Source: Sulfuriferula sp.
Lineage (GTDB): Bacteria; Pseudomonadota; Gammaproteobacteria; Burkholderiales; Sulfuriferulaceae
DNA: 64,000 bases
Direction of reading: 5' to 3'
NCBI GenBank assembly: GCA_031291235.1
Contig: JARLJL010000022.1
Coordinates: forward strand, 394,355 to 458,354
The translations under genes and the position numbers were made by a program. This document shows positions 1 to 11,307 of the stretch, piece after piece; position 1 is the stretch's first letter, and each line of letters opens with the position of its first letter. The notes under the pieces were generated by a model, which made no database searches, had not been told where the DNA came from, and saw only the letters and a program-made list of their open reading frames with translations.

Positions 1-8
1 GAAACCGG

Positions 9-1064
9 CTATCGATTGAGTACCTGACGATAAACAGCCAGCGTATCCAACATCTGCTTTTGCGGACTGAATTGCGTATTCGCAGTAATCTTGGCTGCCT
101 GTTGATAACGCCGACGACGATCGGCATCTGTTGCAATGGATAGTACGGCATCGACTATGGCGGCACTGTCAGCCGGATGGATAAGCACACCGTTTATTCC
201 CGACTTCAGCATGGCTGGTATCGCTCCGGTCTCCGTACCAATACAGGCCAGTCCGGTTGCCATCGCTTCCAGAAACGCAATGCAGAACCCTTCCTTGATG
301 CTAGGCTGCAAATAAATATCCGTAGCGGCCAGCAGATCGGCAATATCGTTTCGCGATCCCAGCAAAGCCAGATGAGCCGATACCCCCAGCTTCGCAGCCA
401 GTTGCAGCAGCGCTTCCCTATCTTCGCCCTCTCCCGCCAGCACCAGCCGAATGGCAGGCAACTGCACCAACAATTGCGGCAAGGCTTCTATCGCATATCG
501 CTGACCTTTGGCCGGGACCAGCCGTGCCACGCATAATACGATGAGCTGATCTTGCCAGCCATGCAGCCGACGCACCTCATCGCGTTTCAGGTTATTGAAT
601 GCACGAGTATCGACCGCATTGTGCACGACCGTTGTCATCGCCTCTGAATATCCCGATCGAATCAGGGAATCGCGTACCATATCCGAGACGCAGATAACAT
701 GTCGGCAATGGCGGAACGGTGCATGATTTTTAACGATATTATGTGCGGTTGCGACGCAGGGTATAGGTCTGCAGACTATTCCAGCCATGGCAGCGGATTT
801 CAACATATGCGCATGAACCAGATCGGGACGAATACGCCTGATTACACGACGCAACGACCATAGCGCCAATGGATGCCAGCGTCCGCCCGTATGAATCAGC
901 GCATAATCAATACCGTGACTTTGCAATGCCTGACTTAATGCCCCCTCCTGCGGTAACGCGACACTCACATCCAGTCCAAATGCACGCTGTTGCAAGCATA
1001 AGTCAAGCAAATGCTTTTCTGCACCGCCGACGCCGGTCGAAGCAATCAGATGCAAGATTTTCAA
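9..1064 (-). CDS. Glycosyltransferase family 4 (GT-B), LPS/surface polysaccharide type
   Basis: A 351-residue retaining GT-B glycosyltransferase that probably adds a sugar to LPS core or another surface glycan at the cytoplasmic membrane. The N-terminal acceptor domain opens with MKILHLIASTGVGGAEKH, the usual GT4 glycine-rich start. The C-terminal donor domain has the EGFCIAFLEAM block (E-x7-E type) near residue 260. The start codon is TTG at 1064, preceded by AAGGTG at good spacing; no ATG lies near this N-terminus. It is divergent from the GT2 gene, with about 60 bp between them. Donor and acceptor cannot be told from sequence. Confidence 0.85.
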   Translation of the reverse strand: MKILHLIASTGVGGAEKHLLDLCLQQRAFGLDVSVALPQEGALSQALQSHGIDYALIHTGGRWHPLALWSLRRVIRRIRPDLVHAHMLKSAAMAGIVCRPIPCVATAHNIVKNHAPFRHCRHVICVSDMVRDSLIRSGYSEAMTTVVHNAVDTRAFNNLKRDEVRRLHGWQDQLIVLCVARLVPAKGQRYAIEALPQLLVQLPAIRLVLAGEGEDREALLQLAAKLGVSAHLALLGSRNDIADLLAATDIYLQPSIKEGFCIAFLEAMATGLACIGTETGAIPAMLKSGINGVLIHPADSAAIVDAVLSIATDADRRRRYQQAAKITANTQFSPQKQMLDTLAVYRQVLNR

Positions 1065-1127
1065 GGGTGCACCTTGCCATGTGGTATAGTTTGGCTCATT
1101 TTCGTATTGTATAACACCGCTATTTTC

Positions 1128-1946
1128 ATGGAAAAACTCTCCGCTTTCGTCACCACCTTGAACAACGCACGCACGCTTGCCAGTTGTCTGGAAAGCGTCA
1201 AATGGGCTGATGAAATTGTGCTGCTAGACTCCGGCAGCACCGATGCAACCCTCGATATCGCCGCACAGTATGGATGCAAAATTTTCCATCATCCATTTCT
1301 GGGTTATGGCAAACAAAAGCAGCTGGCACTTACTAAAACGACCTATTTATGGGTCTTGCTGCTAGACGCCGACGAAGCGCTGTCACCGGCTTCGCAACAG
1401 GAGATTCGCGACTTGCTGCAACGAGGGCCGGATGCCGATGGTTATACGATCCCTCGTCAGGAACAAATGTTCTGGCAAATGAACAACCGTTTTGTGCGTC
1501 TCAACAAGTTCCTTCGATTGTTCCGCAAGGATAAGGGGCATATCACCGATATGCCGGTTCATGCAGCGCCTGAAGTAGCAGGAACGATCAAAAGCCTCGT
1601 AGCGCCATTTTATCATTACGGCGAAACCGACATTGACGTAAAAGTCAGCAAACTCAATGCTTATTCGACCGGGTTGGTAAAAGACAAAGTTGCCAAGGGT
1701 ACCTATCCCAACCCGTGGATGCTGGTGTTTTATCCGCCATTCTATTTCTTACGCGCCTATTTTTTCAAGCGCGCCTTTTTAAATGGCTGGGGTGGGTTTA
1801 TTACTTCTGTTTGCGGTGCGTTTTACGTATTTCTGAAATACGCCAAGCTATATGAGTACCATCAGCGCAAACGTTACGGCAAATCACTGATGCCGGCCGG
1901 TGCGCCGGATAATCCACCTGTTTACGAATCCAATAAACCCTGCTGA
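1128..1946 (+). CDS. Glycosyltransferase family 2, WaaE/KdtX-like
   Basis: An inverting GT-A glycosyltransferase of 272 residues, similar in layout to the WaaE/KdtX group that decorates the LPS inner core. The N-terminus SAFVTTLNNARTLASCL and the DSGSTDAT nucleotide-binding segment are typical of GT2, and LLDADEAL supplies the D-x-D metal site. The C-terminal hydrophobic, aromatic stretch (PWMLVFYPPFYFLRAYF) suggests membrane association. I start at the ATG at 1128, because residues encoded further upstream do not belong to the fold. Its 3' end overlaps the convergent GT9 gene by 25 bp. Acceptor sugar unknown. Confidence 0.85.
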   Translation: MEKLSAFVTTLNNARTLASCLESVKWADEIVLLDSGSTDATLDIAAQYGCKIFHHPFLGYGKQKQLALTKTTYLWVLLLDADEALSPASQQEIRDLLQRGPDADGYTIPRQEQMFWQMNNRFVRLNKFLRLFRKDKGHITDMPVHAAPEVAGTIKSLVAPFYHYGETDIDVKVSKLNAYSTGLVKDKVAKGTYPNPWMLVFYPPFYFLRAYFFKRAFLNGWGGFITSVCGAFYVFLKYAKLYEYHQRKRYGKSLMPAGAPDNPPVYESNKPC

Positions 1947-3019
1947 GCTTCCTGCGCAGGAATAATCATAACCGGGCCATCCTTATAATTTAACGCGGCA
2001 ATCACATGTGACGGCTGTATCGCTTTCATGCACGAATGATGCGCACAGTCCTGCTTGCAGTAGCAGTTAAGGCAAGGCATGTCGGCTTGGATAGCAACGA
2101 CATTATCGCCTTGCGGTTTAACTCGGTAAGGATCCGTCGGTCCGCAAACGACCACCATAGGCCGACTGGACGATGCAGCAAGGTGCGCGGTACCGGTATC
2201 GTTGCCTACCTGATACTTGGCGTCGCGTGCTAAGGGTACAATATCCAGCACTTCCGTTTCACCGCACATATTGACTACGCCATCGCCAACCAGGTCGGCA
2301 ATACGTCTGCAATCTTCCATTTCATCCTTGCCGCCGATCAAAACCACATGATCGACCTCGTCGATTAATAGTTGACGTGCCAATTCGGCATATTTATCTT
2401 CGCCCCAGCGCTTCAGATAGCCGGCAGCCTGACATCCGGGATAAAAAATGGCATAACGCCCAGCTTCCAGTCCGTAACGAGCCTGCAGCTCTCTGGCGTG
2501 ACGCTGATTGCTATCCGGGATATGCAATACCGGACGCGGCGTATTGACGGGTATGCCTGCGGCATTCAATGCCGCCCGCATGCGCTGCACCGGATTAGGG
2601 TCGACTGAGACTGTGGGGCCGCTGATGTTATAGGGTCGGCTCGCATGATTACCAATCAAATAGCGGGTAACGTTACCCGTCATTTGCAGGAACATCAGCA
2701 TGAAACGCGAGCGATCATTGGACTGCAAATCGACGATCAAATCATAACGTTCGCGCCTGACTTGCTGCATCCATGCCCATATTGCAAACCATTTGCCGCG
2801 CTTGGCGCGAATATTTATTTTACTGATATTGGTAAAACGCGGATCGCCGATAAACAGTTTGTCCCAAGGCGGTAACGTATTCAGGTCGATTCTTGCATGC
2901 GGAAAAGCGCGCGCCACATCTTCCATGACGCATGTAGACATGGCGATATCCCCTAAAGCGCTCCATTTAATGATGAGTATGCGACGTATGCTGGCGTCGC
3001 CCGGCAGATCAAATGACAT
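1922..3019 (-). CDS. Glycosyltransferase family 9 (heptosyltransferase-like)
   Basis: A 365-residue GT-B protein of the ADP-heptose:LPS heptosyltransferase family, probably acting in LPS core assembly. The N-terminal RRILIIKWSALGDIAMST matches the family opening. The C-terminal GNDTGTAHLAASSS block is the donor-binding loop, with DTG in place of the more usual DSG. Near residue 320 is a cysteine-rich stretch, CLNCYCKQDCAHHSC, like the Cys cluster of several GT9 proteins and possibly structural. It starts with ATG only 12 bp after the hisG stop on the same strand, so it may be the last gene of the mla-murA-hisG transcript. Confidence 0.82.
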   Translation of the reverse strand: MSFDLPGDASIRRILIIKWSALGDIAMSTCVMEDVARAFPHARIDLNTLPPWDKLFIGDPRFTNISKINIRAKRGKWFAIWAWMQQVRRERYDLIVDLQSNDRSRFMLMFLQMTGNVTRYLIGNHASRPYNISGPTVSVDPNPVQRMRAALNAAGIPVNTPRPVLHIPDSNQRHARELQARYGLEAGRYAIFYPGCQAAGYLKRWGEDKYAELARQLLIDEVDHVVLIGGKDEMEDCRRIADLVGDGVVNMCGETEVLDIVPLARDAKYQVGNDTGTAHLAASSSRPMVVVCGPTDPYRVKPQGDNVVAIQADMPCLNCYCKQDCAHHSCMKAIQPSHVIAALNYKDGPVMIIPAQEAQQGLLDS

Positions 3020-3031
3020 GAAAATATACGA

Positions 3032-3673
3032 TCAGTCGGCTTTGACCGCACTGGCAAACGTATCCAGCAAAGGCTGTATCTCAGCGCGTTTTAGTTTAAG
3101 CGCAGCCTGATTCACCACCAGTCGTGAGCTAATATCCATGACATCGGCCACTGCAACCAGGCCATTAGCTTTCAAGGTACTGCCGCTACTGACCAAGTCC
3201 ACAATCACGTCGGCCAGCTTCACCAGCGGCGCCAACTCCATAGAACCATATAATTTGATCAGGTCTACATGCACGCCCTTGGCTGCGAAATATTCGCGCG
3301 CAGTGATCAAATACTTTGTCGCCACACGCAAGCGCGCCCCTTGACGCACAGCCTGCTCGTAATCGAATGCCGGATGCGCAGCGACCATCATTTTGCAACG
3401 AGCGATTTTCAGATCCAACGGCTGGTACAGGCCTTCGCCGCCATGTTCGATCAGCACATCCTTACCGGCCACACCAAGATCTGCAGCGCCGTATTGCACG
3501 TACGTCGGCACATCCGTAGCGCGAATAATAATCAAACGAACTTCCGGCATATTGGTACCGATAATCAGTTTGCGTGATTTCTCCGGATCTTCGCGCGGCA
3601 CGATACCCGCAGCCTCCAATAGCGGAAGCGTTTCCTGGAAAATGCGGCCTTTCGATAAAGCGATAGTAATCAT
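3032..3673 (-). CDS. hisG: ATP phosphoribosyltransferase, short catalytic form
   Basis: Catalyses the first step of histidine synthesis, ATP plus PRPP to phosphoribosyl-ATP. At 213 residues it is the short HisG_S form, which lacks the C-terminal ACT-like regulatory domain and in characterised species needs the HisZ partner; no hisZ is in this window. The N-terminus [19 protein letters not shown] and the C-terminal [11 protein letters not shown] phosphate-binding segment are characteristic. I start at the ATG at 3673, with GAAGGG 6 nt upstream; a longer in-frame reading would run back into murA. It lies about 10 bp after murA, as in many betaproteobacteria. Confidence 0.95.
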   Translation of the reverse strand: MITIALSKGRIFQETLPLLEAAGIVPREDPEKSRKLIIGTNMPEVRLIIIRATDVPTYVQYGAADLGVAGKDVLIEHGGEGLYQPLDLKIARCKMMVAAHPAFDYEQAVRQGARLRVATKYLITAREYFAAKGVHVDLIKLYGSMELAPLVKLADVIVDLVSSGSTLKANGLVAVADVMDISSRLVVNQAALKLKRAEIQPLLDTFASAVKAD

Positions 3674-3683
3674 ATTTTTCCCT

Positions 3684-5179
<1,496 letters not shown>

Positions 5180-5189
5180 TTTTAATATC

Positions 5190-5945
5190 TCAATGACGCA
5201 GCTTGTAGCCACGCTGTAATAAAAGCAAACAAAATACGGATAATGCCACAAAGCAGGCGAGCACGACTAGCAAGCTTAAACCCGGTGCAACATCACTCGC
5301 GCTAAAAAAACCGTAACGAAAACCGTCTATCATGTAAAAAACCGGATTAAACCGTGAGACGGCCAGCCAGAACGACGGTAATGAATGTATGGAATAAAAT
5401 ACGCCGGATAAAAATGTCAGCGGCATAATGATGAAATTCTGGAAAGCCGCGAGCTGATCGAATTTCTCTGCCCAAATTCCGGCAATCACACCCAAAGCAC
5501 CCAATATACCACTACACAGCACGGCAAACAGCATCAACCATAAAGGGTGATCGATATTGACCCGAGTAAAAGCCAGTGTCACCAAAAATACGCCCAGACC
5601 GACCACTATTCCGCGCGCAATGGCGGCAAGCAGATAGGCTGCAAAAAACTCCAGATAGGATAATGGCGGCAACAACACAAAAATGATATTGCCGGTAATC
5701 TTGGATTGGATAAGACTGGATGAACTATTGGCAAACGCATTCTGCAACATCGACATCATGACCAAACCCGGCACCAGGAATGCCGTATAACTCACCCCGG
5801 CATATACCTGAACGTGTTCAGCCAGCACATGAGAAAAAATCAGCAAATACAGCAATGCGGTAATAACAGGCGCCAATACTGTCTGGAACGATACTTTCCA
5901 GAAACGCAGCAATTCCTTATATAGCAGCGTATAGAAGCCGGTCAT
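5190..5945 (-). CDS. ABC-2 type transporter permease (YadH-like)
   Basis: A 251-residue integral membrane permease with about six hydrophobic segments, of the ABC-2 exporter family (YadH/NodJ type). It opens with MTGFYTLLYKELLRFWKVSFQT, typical of YadH, and contains the conserved LSGVFYSIHSLP loop. It pairs with the ATPase gene just upstream, overlapping it by 4 bp (ATGA). Substrate unknown. The placement inside an Mla operon suggests a lipid or envelope substrate, which is inference. Confidence 0.9.
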   Translation of the reverse strand: MTGFYTLLYKELLRFWKVSFQTVLAPVITALLYLLIFSHVLAEHVQVYAGVSYTAFLVPGLVMMSMLQNAFANSSSSLIQSKITGNIIFVLLPPLSYLEFFAAYLLAAIARGIVVGLGVFLVTLAFTRVNIDHPLWLMLFAVLCSGILGALGVIAGIWAEKFDQLAAFQNFIIMPLTFLSGVFYSIHSLPSFWLAVSRFNPVFYMIDGFRYGFFSASDVAPGLSLLVVLACFVALSVFCLLLLQRGYKLRH

Positions 5946-6844
5946 GTGCGCCCCATAATCTGCACGAAAACATCTTCCAAATCAGGCTGCGTCAAAGCTA
6001 TCTCATGAATGCCGATTTCTGCCAGTCGCAAACTGGCCAGAATATTTTCCATTTCTGCAGGCGCCTTTAGCCCCAGAATATATTCATTATTCTCATGCCT
6101 GATCACGCGTGACAGCAGTTCAGCTGGTAGCAAGTCTGGGCTTATGACTATACGCAAACGTAATTCGCTTGCATTCTTCAACAGGCTGGCAGTGTTATCC
6201 AAAGCAACAACTTGTCCCTGTTTAAGCATGGCCACCCTGTTGCATAAGGCTTCGGCCTCTTCCAGATAATGCGTGGTCAAAATAATGGTATGCCCCGTCG
6301 CGTTAAGCTGGCGCACAAAATGCCACAATGATTGGCGCAATTCCACATCTACGCCTGCTGTCGGTTCATCGAGAATAATGACAGGCGGCTTGTGAACCAA
6401 TGCTTGCGCGACCAGAACCCGGCGTTTCATACCTCCTGACAATGCGCGCATATTGGTATCGGCCTTATCCAGCAAGCCGAGATTGGTCATGATTTCATCA
6501 ATCCAGTCATCATTATGGCGCAAACCAAAATAACCGGACTGTATGCGCAGGCTTTCTCGCACTGTAAAAAACGGGTCGTAAGCCAACTCCTGCGGTACAA
6601 CACCCAATAACTGGCGAGCCTTGCGGTAATCGTCGACGACATTGTGCCCCATCACTTCAGCAGTGCCGCTATCGGCGCGAACGAGTCCGGCCAGGATGCT
6701 GATCAAGGTCGTTTTACCAGCCCCGTTAGGCCCCAGCAATGCGAAGAATTCACCGGGCTGAACAGTTAAATCGACCCCGCGCAGTGCGTGCAATGCGCCG
6801 AAATGCTTATGCAGTTGATGAATGCGTATTGCAGGTGGCGTCAC
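5942..6844 (-). CDS. ABC transporter ATP-binding protein (YadG-like)
   Basis: A 300-residue nucleotide-binding subunit. Walker A is GPNGAGKTT near residue 40, the signature motif is LSGGMKRRV, and Walker B is VIILDEPTAGVD, followed by the H-loop TTHYLEEAE. The C-terminal extension of about 80 residues is usual for drug or YadG-type ATPases. It uses a GTG start overlapping the mlaB stop (GTGA), a tight coupling signal. It energises the ABC-2 permease encoded downstream. Confidence 0.92.
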   Translation of the reverse strand: MTPPAIRIHQLHKHFGALHALRGVDLTVQPGEFFALLGPNGAGKTTLISILAGLVRADSGTAEVMGHNVVDDYRKARQLLGVVPQELAYDPFFTVRESLRIQSGYFGLRHNDDWIDEIMTNLGLLDKADTNMRALSGGMKRRVLVAQALVHKPPVIILDEPTAGVDVELRQSLWHFVRQLNATGHTIILTTHYLEEAEALCNRVAMLKQGQVVALDNTASLLKNASELRLRIVISPDLLPAELLSRVIRHENNEYILGLKAPAEMENILASLRLAEIGIHEIALTQPDLEDVFVQIMGRT

Positions 6845-7125
6845 AGCGTTCGGGTAGAGATATAGTTTTCCACACCATACAGCGCGGCCAGATTTTTAAG
6901 GTTTTCAGGCATATTAACGCAACGCAGTTGCTTGCCGAGACGAGCGGCTTCGCGCTGACACGAAACAATCAGCGCTAATGCGGTGGAGTCCAGCGCTTCT
7001 AGTGCAGAAAAATCGAACACCTCTGTCCCGTTTTTCAATGCAGCATAAGCACTTGCCAATTGGGCCATAGCTGTTGCGATGACCAGTTTGCCGGATACGG
7101 AATAAATATTGCTGGTCTGTTGCAT
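6841..7125 (-). CDS. mlaB: STAS-domain protein MlaB
   Basis: A 94-residue single STAS domain, the cytoplasmic subunit that stabilises the MlaFE ABC complex in retrograde phospholipid transport. The FSALEALDSTALALIVSCQR block, with conserved DSTAL, is the STAS core. I choose the ATG at 7125; an in-frame TTG directly before it would add one residue. It follows the mlaC stop by 3 bp. The next gene encodes a second ABC ATPase, so MlaB could in principle contact either ATPase; MlaF is the expected partner. Confidence 0.88.
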   Translation of the reverse strand: MQQTSNIYSVSGKLVIATAMAQLASAYAALKNGTEVFDFSALEALDSTALALIVSCQREAARLGKQLRCVNMPENLKNLAALYGVENYISTRTL

Positions 7126-7128
7126 CAA

Positions 7129-7770
7129 TTATTTGGACGTCGCAGTTTCGGGATGGTTTTGCTGGTTTTTAGTGGCGAGGGTTTTGATCAGGCTATCCAC
7201 GCCATTCTTGCGAATTTCCTCGCCGAACGAACCACGATAGTTCATTACCAGACTCACCCCATCAATAGCCACGTCATAGACTTTCCAGCCGGCAGGTGTT
7301 TTTTCCATACTGTAATCAATCGGGATGGGCTGGGCACCAGGTTGTTTCACCTGAGTTTGCACGGTCGCATCAGTCGCCCCTTCAGCCATTGAAAATGGTT
7401 TAAATTCAATAACCTGATTATTAAATGCCGCCAAAGCATTAGCATAAGTCCGTACTAACAGGGTACGAAACTCTTTCGCCAGGGCTTGCTGCTGTGCAGG
7501 GGTTGCCTGACGCCAGTAACGTCCGACAGCTAGCATGGTCATGTGATTGAAGTCGAAGTGAGGCAATACTTTCGCATCGATTAACGCATAGAGTTTCTGC
7601 GTATCGTTTGCATAAACCGCTTTGTCGCGTTTAAGTATCGTCGTGACATCTTGCGTCGTGGTTTTAACCAGTACATCCGGCGTCAAATCCTCAGCCGTTG
7701 CCGACATGCTAAACGTGACTGCTACCAAACCTAAAAGGAAGAATTTAAAATTGCTAAATAGACTGTACAT
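7129..7770 (-). CDS. mlaC: Periplasmic phospholipid-binding protein MlaC
   Basis: A 213-residue periplasmic lipid shuttle that carries phospholipid between the outer-membrane MlaA complex and inner-membrane MlaFEDB. The N-terminal signal peptide ends near ATAED, about residue 26. The AVGRYWRQATPAQQQALAKEF segment is characteristic of MlaC. No strong ribosome-binding site is visible before the ATG, so it may rely on translation of the TolC-like gene 41 bp upstream. No mlaA is in this window. Confidence 0.92.
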   Translation of the reverse strand: MYSLFSNFKFFLLGLVAVTFSMSATAEDLTPDVLVKTTTQDVTTILKRDKAVYANDTQKLYALIDAKVLPHFDFNHMTMLAVGRYWRQATPAQQQALAKEFRTLLVRTYANALAAFNNQVIEFKPFSMAEGATDATVQTQVKQPGAQPIPIDYSMEKTPAGWKVYDVAIDGVSLVMNYRGSFGEEIRKNGVDSLIKTLATKNQQNHPETATSK

Positions 7771-7811
7771 ATTATTTATTCGTATACAAAAAATATTAGA
7801 ATGCCAAGCGC

Positions 7812-9167
7812 TTATTTAGTTTCACCAACAGCACGCGATAATTGCGCTACATACATATTGTAATCGTCGACGGTACGCAGATACTCCGCTTGGGTAAGCG
7901 CATATGTCTTAAGTGCATCGGCAACTTTATCCGCTTTTTCCAATCCGGCATTAAAGTCCGCCAATGCTGCAATCATCCAGCGTCTGGCAGCCTGCGCGCC
8001 ATCAGCCAGCTGCTGCTGGGCCTGATAATTGGCCTGAACCTGGTTATAAGCCTCCGAAACCTGGAACGGAATTCCCGCCTGAGCAAATTGCGTTTTGTAA
8101 TTCAGCGCCTCCAATTCAGCCTGCGCCTGTGCAATTTGTGCAGACACAACACCCGGCTTGATATCCCATTTCATGCCGACAACCGGTGTTACTCCCATAT
8201 TATTGAACGGATCGTAGATATAGGGATTATTCAGCGTATCTCGACGCGAAGCAAAATTTGCTTGTCCAATCACGCCGGCATAAATATCAGGATACATTTC
8301 CGCCTTTTTCGCAGCAACCAGCGCCCGGCGAGCGCGCATACCGGCTTCCAGCTGCGCCATTTCCGGGCGATCTGCTACTGCCTGCGACTCGAAATCGGCC
8401 AGACTGCCTGCAGGTAACGGCACCGGCGTCAGACTGTCATCCGCTACAGTTAGAGTACTGTCCAGACCCACACCCGTCAGTAATTTCAAACCATCCAGAC
8501 TGATTTTTTCAATCGCTTTCGCCTGACTCAGGTATTTGCTCAACATGCCATTGGCAGCCTGCAGCGCATATAAATCAGTCTGCTTCGACTCTCCAGTATC
8601 CTCTTTCAGGTTTTTCTTGACCGTGTCCAGCGCACCGTTCAATTTACCCTGCACATCTTCCAGCAAGCGCCGCGAATCGCGCGCCGTTAAATAGCCGTAA
8701 TACGCCTTTTTAACATCCACGACAGTATCAGCCTGACTGATACGGATATCGCCGCGTTTGATATCGACATTACCTTTCGCCGCCTCGTTGTAATACTCTA
8801 TCTTGCCAAAGGTATACAAAGGCTTGATCAAGGCAAACTGTAACGACGTCCAGTCCGACAAACCGCCTGGAAAAGGTCCGTCCGTACGCGGGGTCGTACC
8901 CGAGGTCGCCCCGTTTTGATAAAAACCGCCGGTAACCTGGGGGGCCAGTCCTACAAATATGTTGGCACTCACACGCAATCCGTTATTGCCCTGTACCTCG
9001 TCTACCAGCGCGCGCGACACTTCGGCCAACTGTTCCCGTTCCTTGATCCGGGGATCGGCATTCAAACTCATTTGCACCGCCTCAGTCAATGTCACTGTTT
9101 GAGCAAATGCTGGAAATGTCGACGCCATTAATGCTGCTAGCATAATGCGGGTCATATTTTTATTCAT
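7812..9167 (-). CDS. TolC-family outer membrane efflux protein
   Basis: A 451-residue outer membrane factor with an N-terminal signal peptide cleaved near AFAQ. Two homologous OEP repeats are visible: an N-terminal half beginning TVTLTEAVQMSLNADPRI, and a C-terminal half with long heptad-rich helices. Such proteins form trimeric channels through the outer membrane for an inner-membrane exporter. It overlaps the mlaD stop by 8 bp and sits between mlaD and mlaC, an unusual place. Its likely partner is the Mla permease or the YadGH-like ABC-2 pair in the same operon. Confidence 0.9.
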   Translation of the reverse strand: MNKNMTRIMLAALMASTFPAFAQTVTLTEAVQMSLNADPRIKEREQLAEVSRALVDEVQGNNGLRVSANIFVGLAPQVTGGFYQNGATSGTTPRTDGPFPGGLSDWTSLQFALIKPLYTFGKIEYYNEAAKGNVDIKRGDIRISQADTVVDVKKAYYGYLTARDSRRLLEDVQGKLNGALDTVKKNLKEDTGESKQTDLYALQAANGMLSKYLSQAKAIEKISLDGLKLLTGVGLDSTLTVADDSLTPVPLPAGSLADFESQAVADRPEMAQLEAGMRARRALVAAKKAEMYPDIYAGVIGQANFASRRDTLNNPYIYDPFNNMGVTPVVGMKWDIKPGVVSAQIAQAQAELEALNYKTQFAQAGIPFQVSEAYNQVQANYQAQQQLADGAQAARRWMIAALADFNAGLEKADKVADALKTYALTQAEYLRTVDDYNMYVAQLSRAVGETK

Positions 9168-9675
9168 GGCTTGGTACTCCTGAAGTTGATGCCGCAGCTG
9201 GCGCCGAGTCCGCTTTAGGCGAGTCAGATGCTTTATTATATAGAAATTGACTGATTAAACTCTCTAATACGACTGCTGATTGCGTGATTTTAATTGTATC
9301 GCCGCCGGCAAGATTTTTATCATCGCCCCCAGCATCCAGCGCCAGATATTGCTCACCCAATAAACCTGAAGTCATGATGGCGGCGGAGGTATCTTTCGGA
9401 AAACGGTAACGACTATCCAATTTCAAGGTAACTATCGCTTCAAATGTCTTATTATCAAAATGAATATCGCTTACACGTCCGACAACTACGCCTGCGCTTT
9501 TTACCGGCGCCCTGATTTTCAATCCGCCTATATTATTAAAATCGGCCTTTACCTCATAGCTTTGCGTCGTCGCAAAACTGCTCATATTGCCCACTTTCAG
9601 CGCCAACCCCAGTAGCGCCGCCAAACCCGCCACTACGAACAGTCCGACCCAGAAATCCAGCGTGGCCCTTTCCAT
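9160..9675 (-). CDS. mlaD: MlaD, MCE-domain lipid transport protein
   Basis: A 171-residue inner-membrane-anchored MCE protein that forms the hexameric periplasmic ring of the MlaFEDB complex. One N-terminal transmembrane helix (residues about 8-28) is followed by a single MCE domain with VKADFNNIGGLKIRAPVKSAG, the conserved core. Its length is close to E. coli MlaD (183 residues). It lies 3 bp after mlaE. The C-terminus is Ala/Ser/Pro-rich and probably flexible. Confidence 0.93.
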   Translation of the reverse strand: MERATLDFWVGLFVVAGLAALLGLALKVGNMSSFATTQSYEVKADFNNIGGLKIRAPVKSAGVVVGRVSDIHFDNKTFEAIVTLKLDSRYRFPKDTSAAIMTSGLLGEQYLALDAGGDDKNLAGGDTIKITQSAVVLESLISQFLYNKASDSPKADSAPAAASTSGVPSHE

Positions 9676-9678
9676 GTG

Positions 9679-10473
9679 TCACACCCCTCTAAACATAAAT
9701 GCCGTTAAAATAAAATCAAGTGCCAGAATCGCCAGAGATGACGTTACCACCGTACGTGTTGTCGCACGAGAAATCCCCTCAGCTGTTGGCATGGCATCAA
9801 AGCCCTCAAATAAAGCAATCGCTGTAATAGTAAATCCGAATACGACACTCTTAATTACGCCATTAAGCACGTCTTCACGCACATCCACAGCAGCCTGCAT
9901 TTGCGACCAGAACGAACCTTCATCGACACCTATCAGCACCACCCCAACCAGATAGCCGCCAAACACGCCAACAATAGAGAAAATCGCGGCCAATAACGGC
10001 ATGGAAATCACGCCACCCCAAAATCGCGGAGCAATGACGCGTGCAATCGGATCGACCGCCATCATTTCCATAGCTTTTAATTGTTCAGTCGTTTTCATCA
10101 AGCCGATTTCGGCAGTTATTGCAGAACCGGCGCGACTGGCAAACAACAGCGCGGCTACCACGGGCCCCAATTCCCTCACCAGCGACAATGCTACCAGCAC
10201 TCCCAACGCCTGCTCACTACCGTAAGTCTGCAAGGTTTGATACCCCTGTAAACCTAGCACCATGCCCACAAACAATCCAGACACGATAATGATAACCAGC
10301 GATAACACGCCGCTGGCATAAATCTCGCGAATAATAAGACCGAAGCGCCGCCAGCTTGTTCCTGATCGCCACAACACCTGCATGAGAAATCGGGTTGCAA
10401 CACCCATAATCCAGATGCTGTCGATGACGCTATGACCGATACGGCTAATCAGATTTTGTTTGGGTGGCTTCAA
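9679..10473 (-). CDS. mlaE: MlaE, phospholipid ABC transporter permease
   Basis: A 264-residue MlaE/YrbE-family permease with five or six membrane segments and the conserved [19 protein letters not shown] coupling region. It works with MlaF, MlaB and MlaD at the inner membrane in maintaining outer-membrane lipid asymmetry. Translation seems to start at TTG 10473, overlapping the mlaF stop (TTGA). The next ATG would remove about 22 N-terminal residues that fit the family. Confidence 0.93.
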   Translation of the reverse strand: MKPPKQNLISRIGHSVIDSIWIMGVATRFLMQVLWRSGTSWRRFGLIIREIYASGVLSLVIIIVSGLFVGMVLGLQGYQTLQTYGSEQALGVLVALSLVRELGPVVAALLFASRAGSAITAEIGLMKTTEQLKAMEMMAVDPIARVIAPRFWGGVISMPLLAAIFSIVGVFGGYLVGVVLIGVDEGSFWSQMQAAVDVREDVLNGVIKSVVFGFTITAIALFEGFDAMPTAEGISRATTRTVVTSSLAILALDFILTAFMFRGV

Positions 10474-11279
10474 CGATCGCTCCCTAATCCCAGATCAGCT
10501 GCATAATCGGGTGCCGGATAATGGAAAGGCACCGGCCCATCTTCTTCAGCATAAACAAACTGATGCACAAACGGCAGCTTTGACGCGCGTATTTCTGCCG
10601 GTGTGCCTTCAGCCTCAACCACACCATTGGAAATAAAATAAACATAATCGACAATTTCCAGCGACTCATGCACATCATGCGTCACTAATATGGAAGTCAG
10701 CCCCAATGCATCGGTAAGCCGTCTGATCAAATTCCCGATGACACCCAAAGAAATAGGGTCAAGCCCGGTAAACGGCTCATCGTACATGATCAGCATGGGA
10801 TCGAGCGCAACTGCCCGCGCTAGCGCAACTCGCCGCGCCATACCGCCGGACAATTCATGCGGCATCAGACCCTGTGCACCACGCAGACCAACGGCCTGCA
10901 ATTTCATCAGCACCAGATCGTGTATCATGGCCTCGGACAGATTGGTGTGCTCGCGCATTTGAAAGGCCACGTTATCGAACACCGTCATATCGGTAAATAA
11001 CGCACCGAATTGAAACAGCATGCCCATTTTACGCCGCATTTGATACAAGGCGTCTACGCCCAACTGATGAATCACCTGTCCATCGACACGCACTTCGCCC
11101 TGCGTCGGACGCAATTGCCCACCGATCAAGCGCAACAATGTAGTTTTACCGCAACCGCTACCGCCCATGATGGCAATTACCTTGCCGCGTGGCGCAGTCA
11201 GGTTTATTCCTTTCAAAACAGGGCGGTCGCGATAAGCAAAAGAGACATCGCGAATTTCAATGAGATTTTCAGTGGACAC
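10470..11279 (-). CDS. mlaF: MlaF, phospholipid ABC transporter ATPase
   Basis: A 269-residue ATPase of the Mla system. Walker A is GGSGCGKTT (residues about 38-46), the signature is [14 protein letters not shown] and Walker B is [12 protein letters not shown]; all three fit MlaF/Ttg2A. It is the first gene of the envelope operon. It starts with GTG at 11279 with only a weak purine stretch (GGAAG) upstream. The promoter region carries a perfect inverted repeat (see 11314-11348). Confidence 0.93.
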   Translation of the reverse strand: MSTENLIEIRDVSFAYRDRPVLKGINLTAPRGKVIAIMGGSGCGKTTLLRLIGGQLRPTQGEVRVDGQVIHQLGVDALYQMRRKMGMLFQFGALFTDMTVFDNVAFQMREHTNLSEAMIHDLVLMKLQAVGLRGAQGLMPHELSGGMARRVALARAVALDPMLIMYDEPFTGLDPISLGVIGNLIRRLTDALGLTSILVTHDVHESLEIVDYVYFISNGVVEAEGTPAEIRASKLPFVHQFVYAEEDGPVPFHYPAPDYAADLGLGSDR

Positions 11280-11307
11280 AGCGATTATAAGGCTTCCAAA
11301 GGGTTAT

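Noticed and set aside
177..536. 119-codon open frame opposite the first glycosyltransferase
   Set aside because: Antisense to a well-supported GT4 gene, no family-like motif, low-complexity Gln/His composition.
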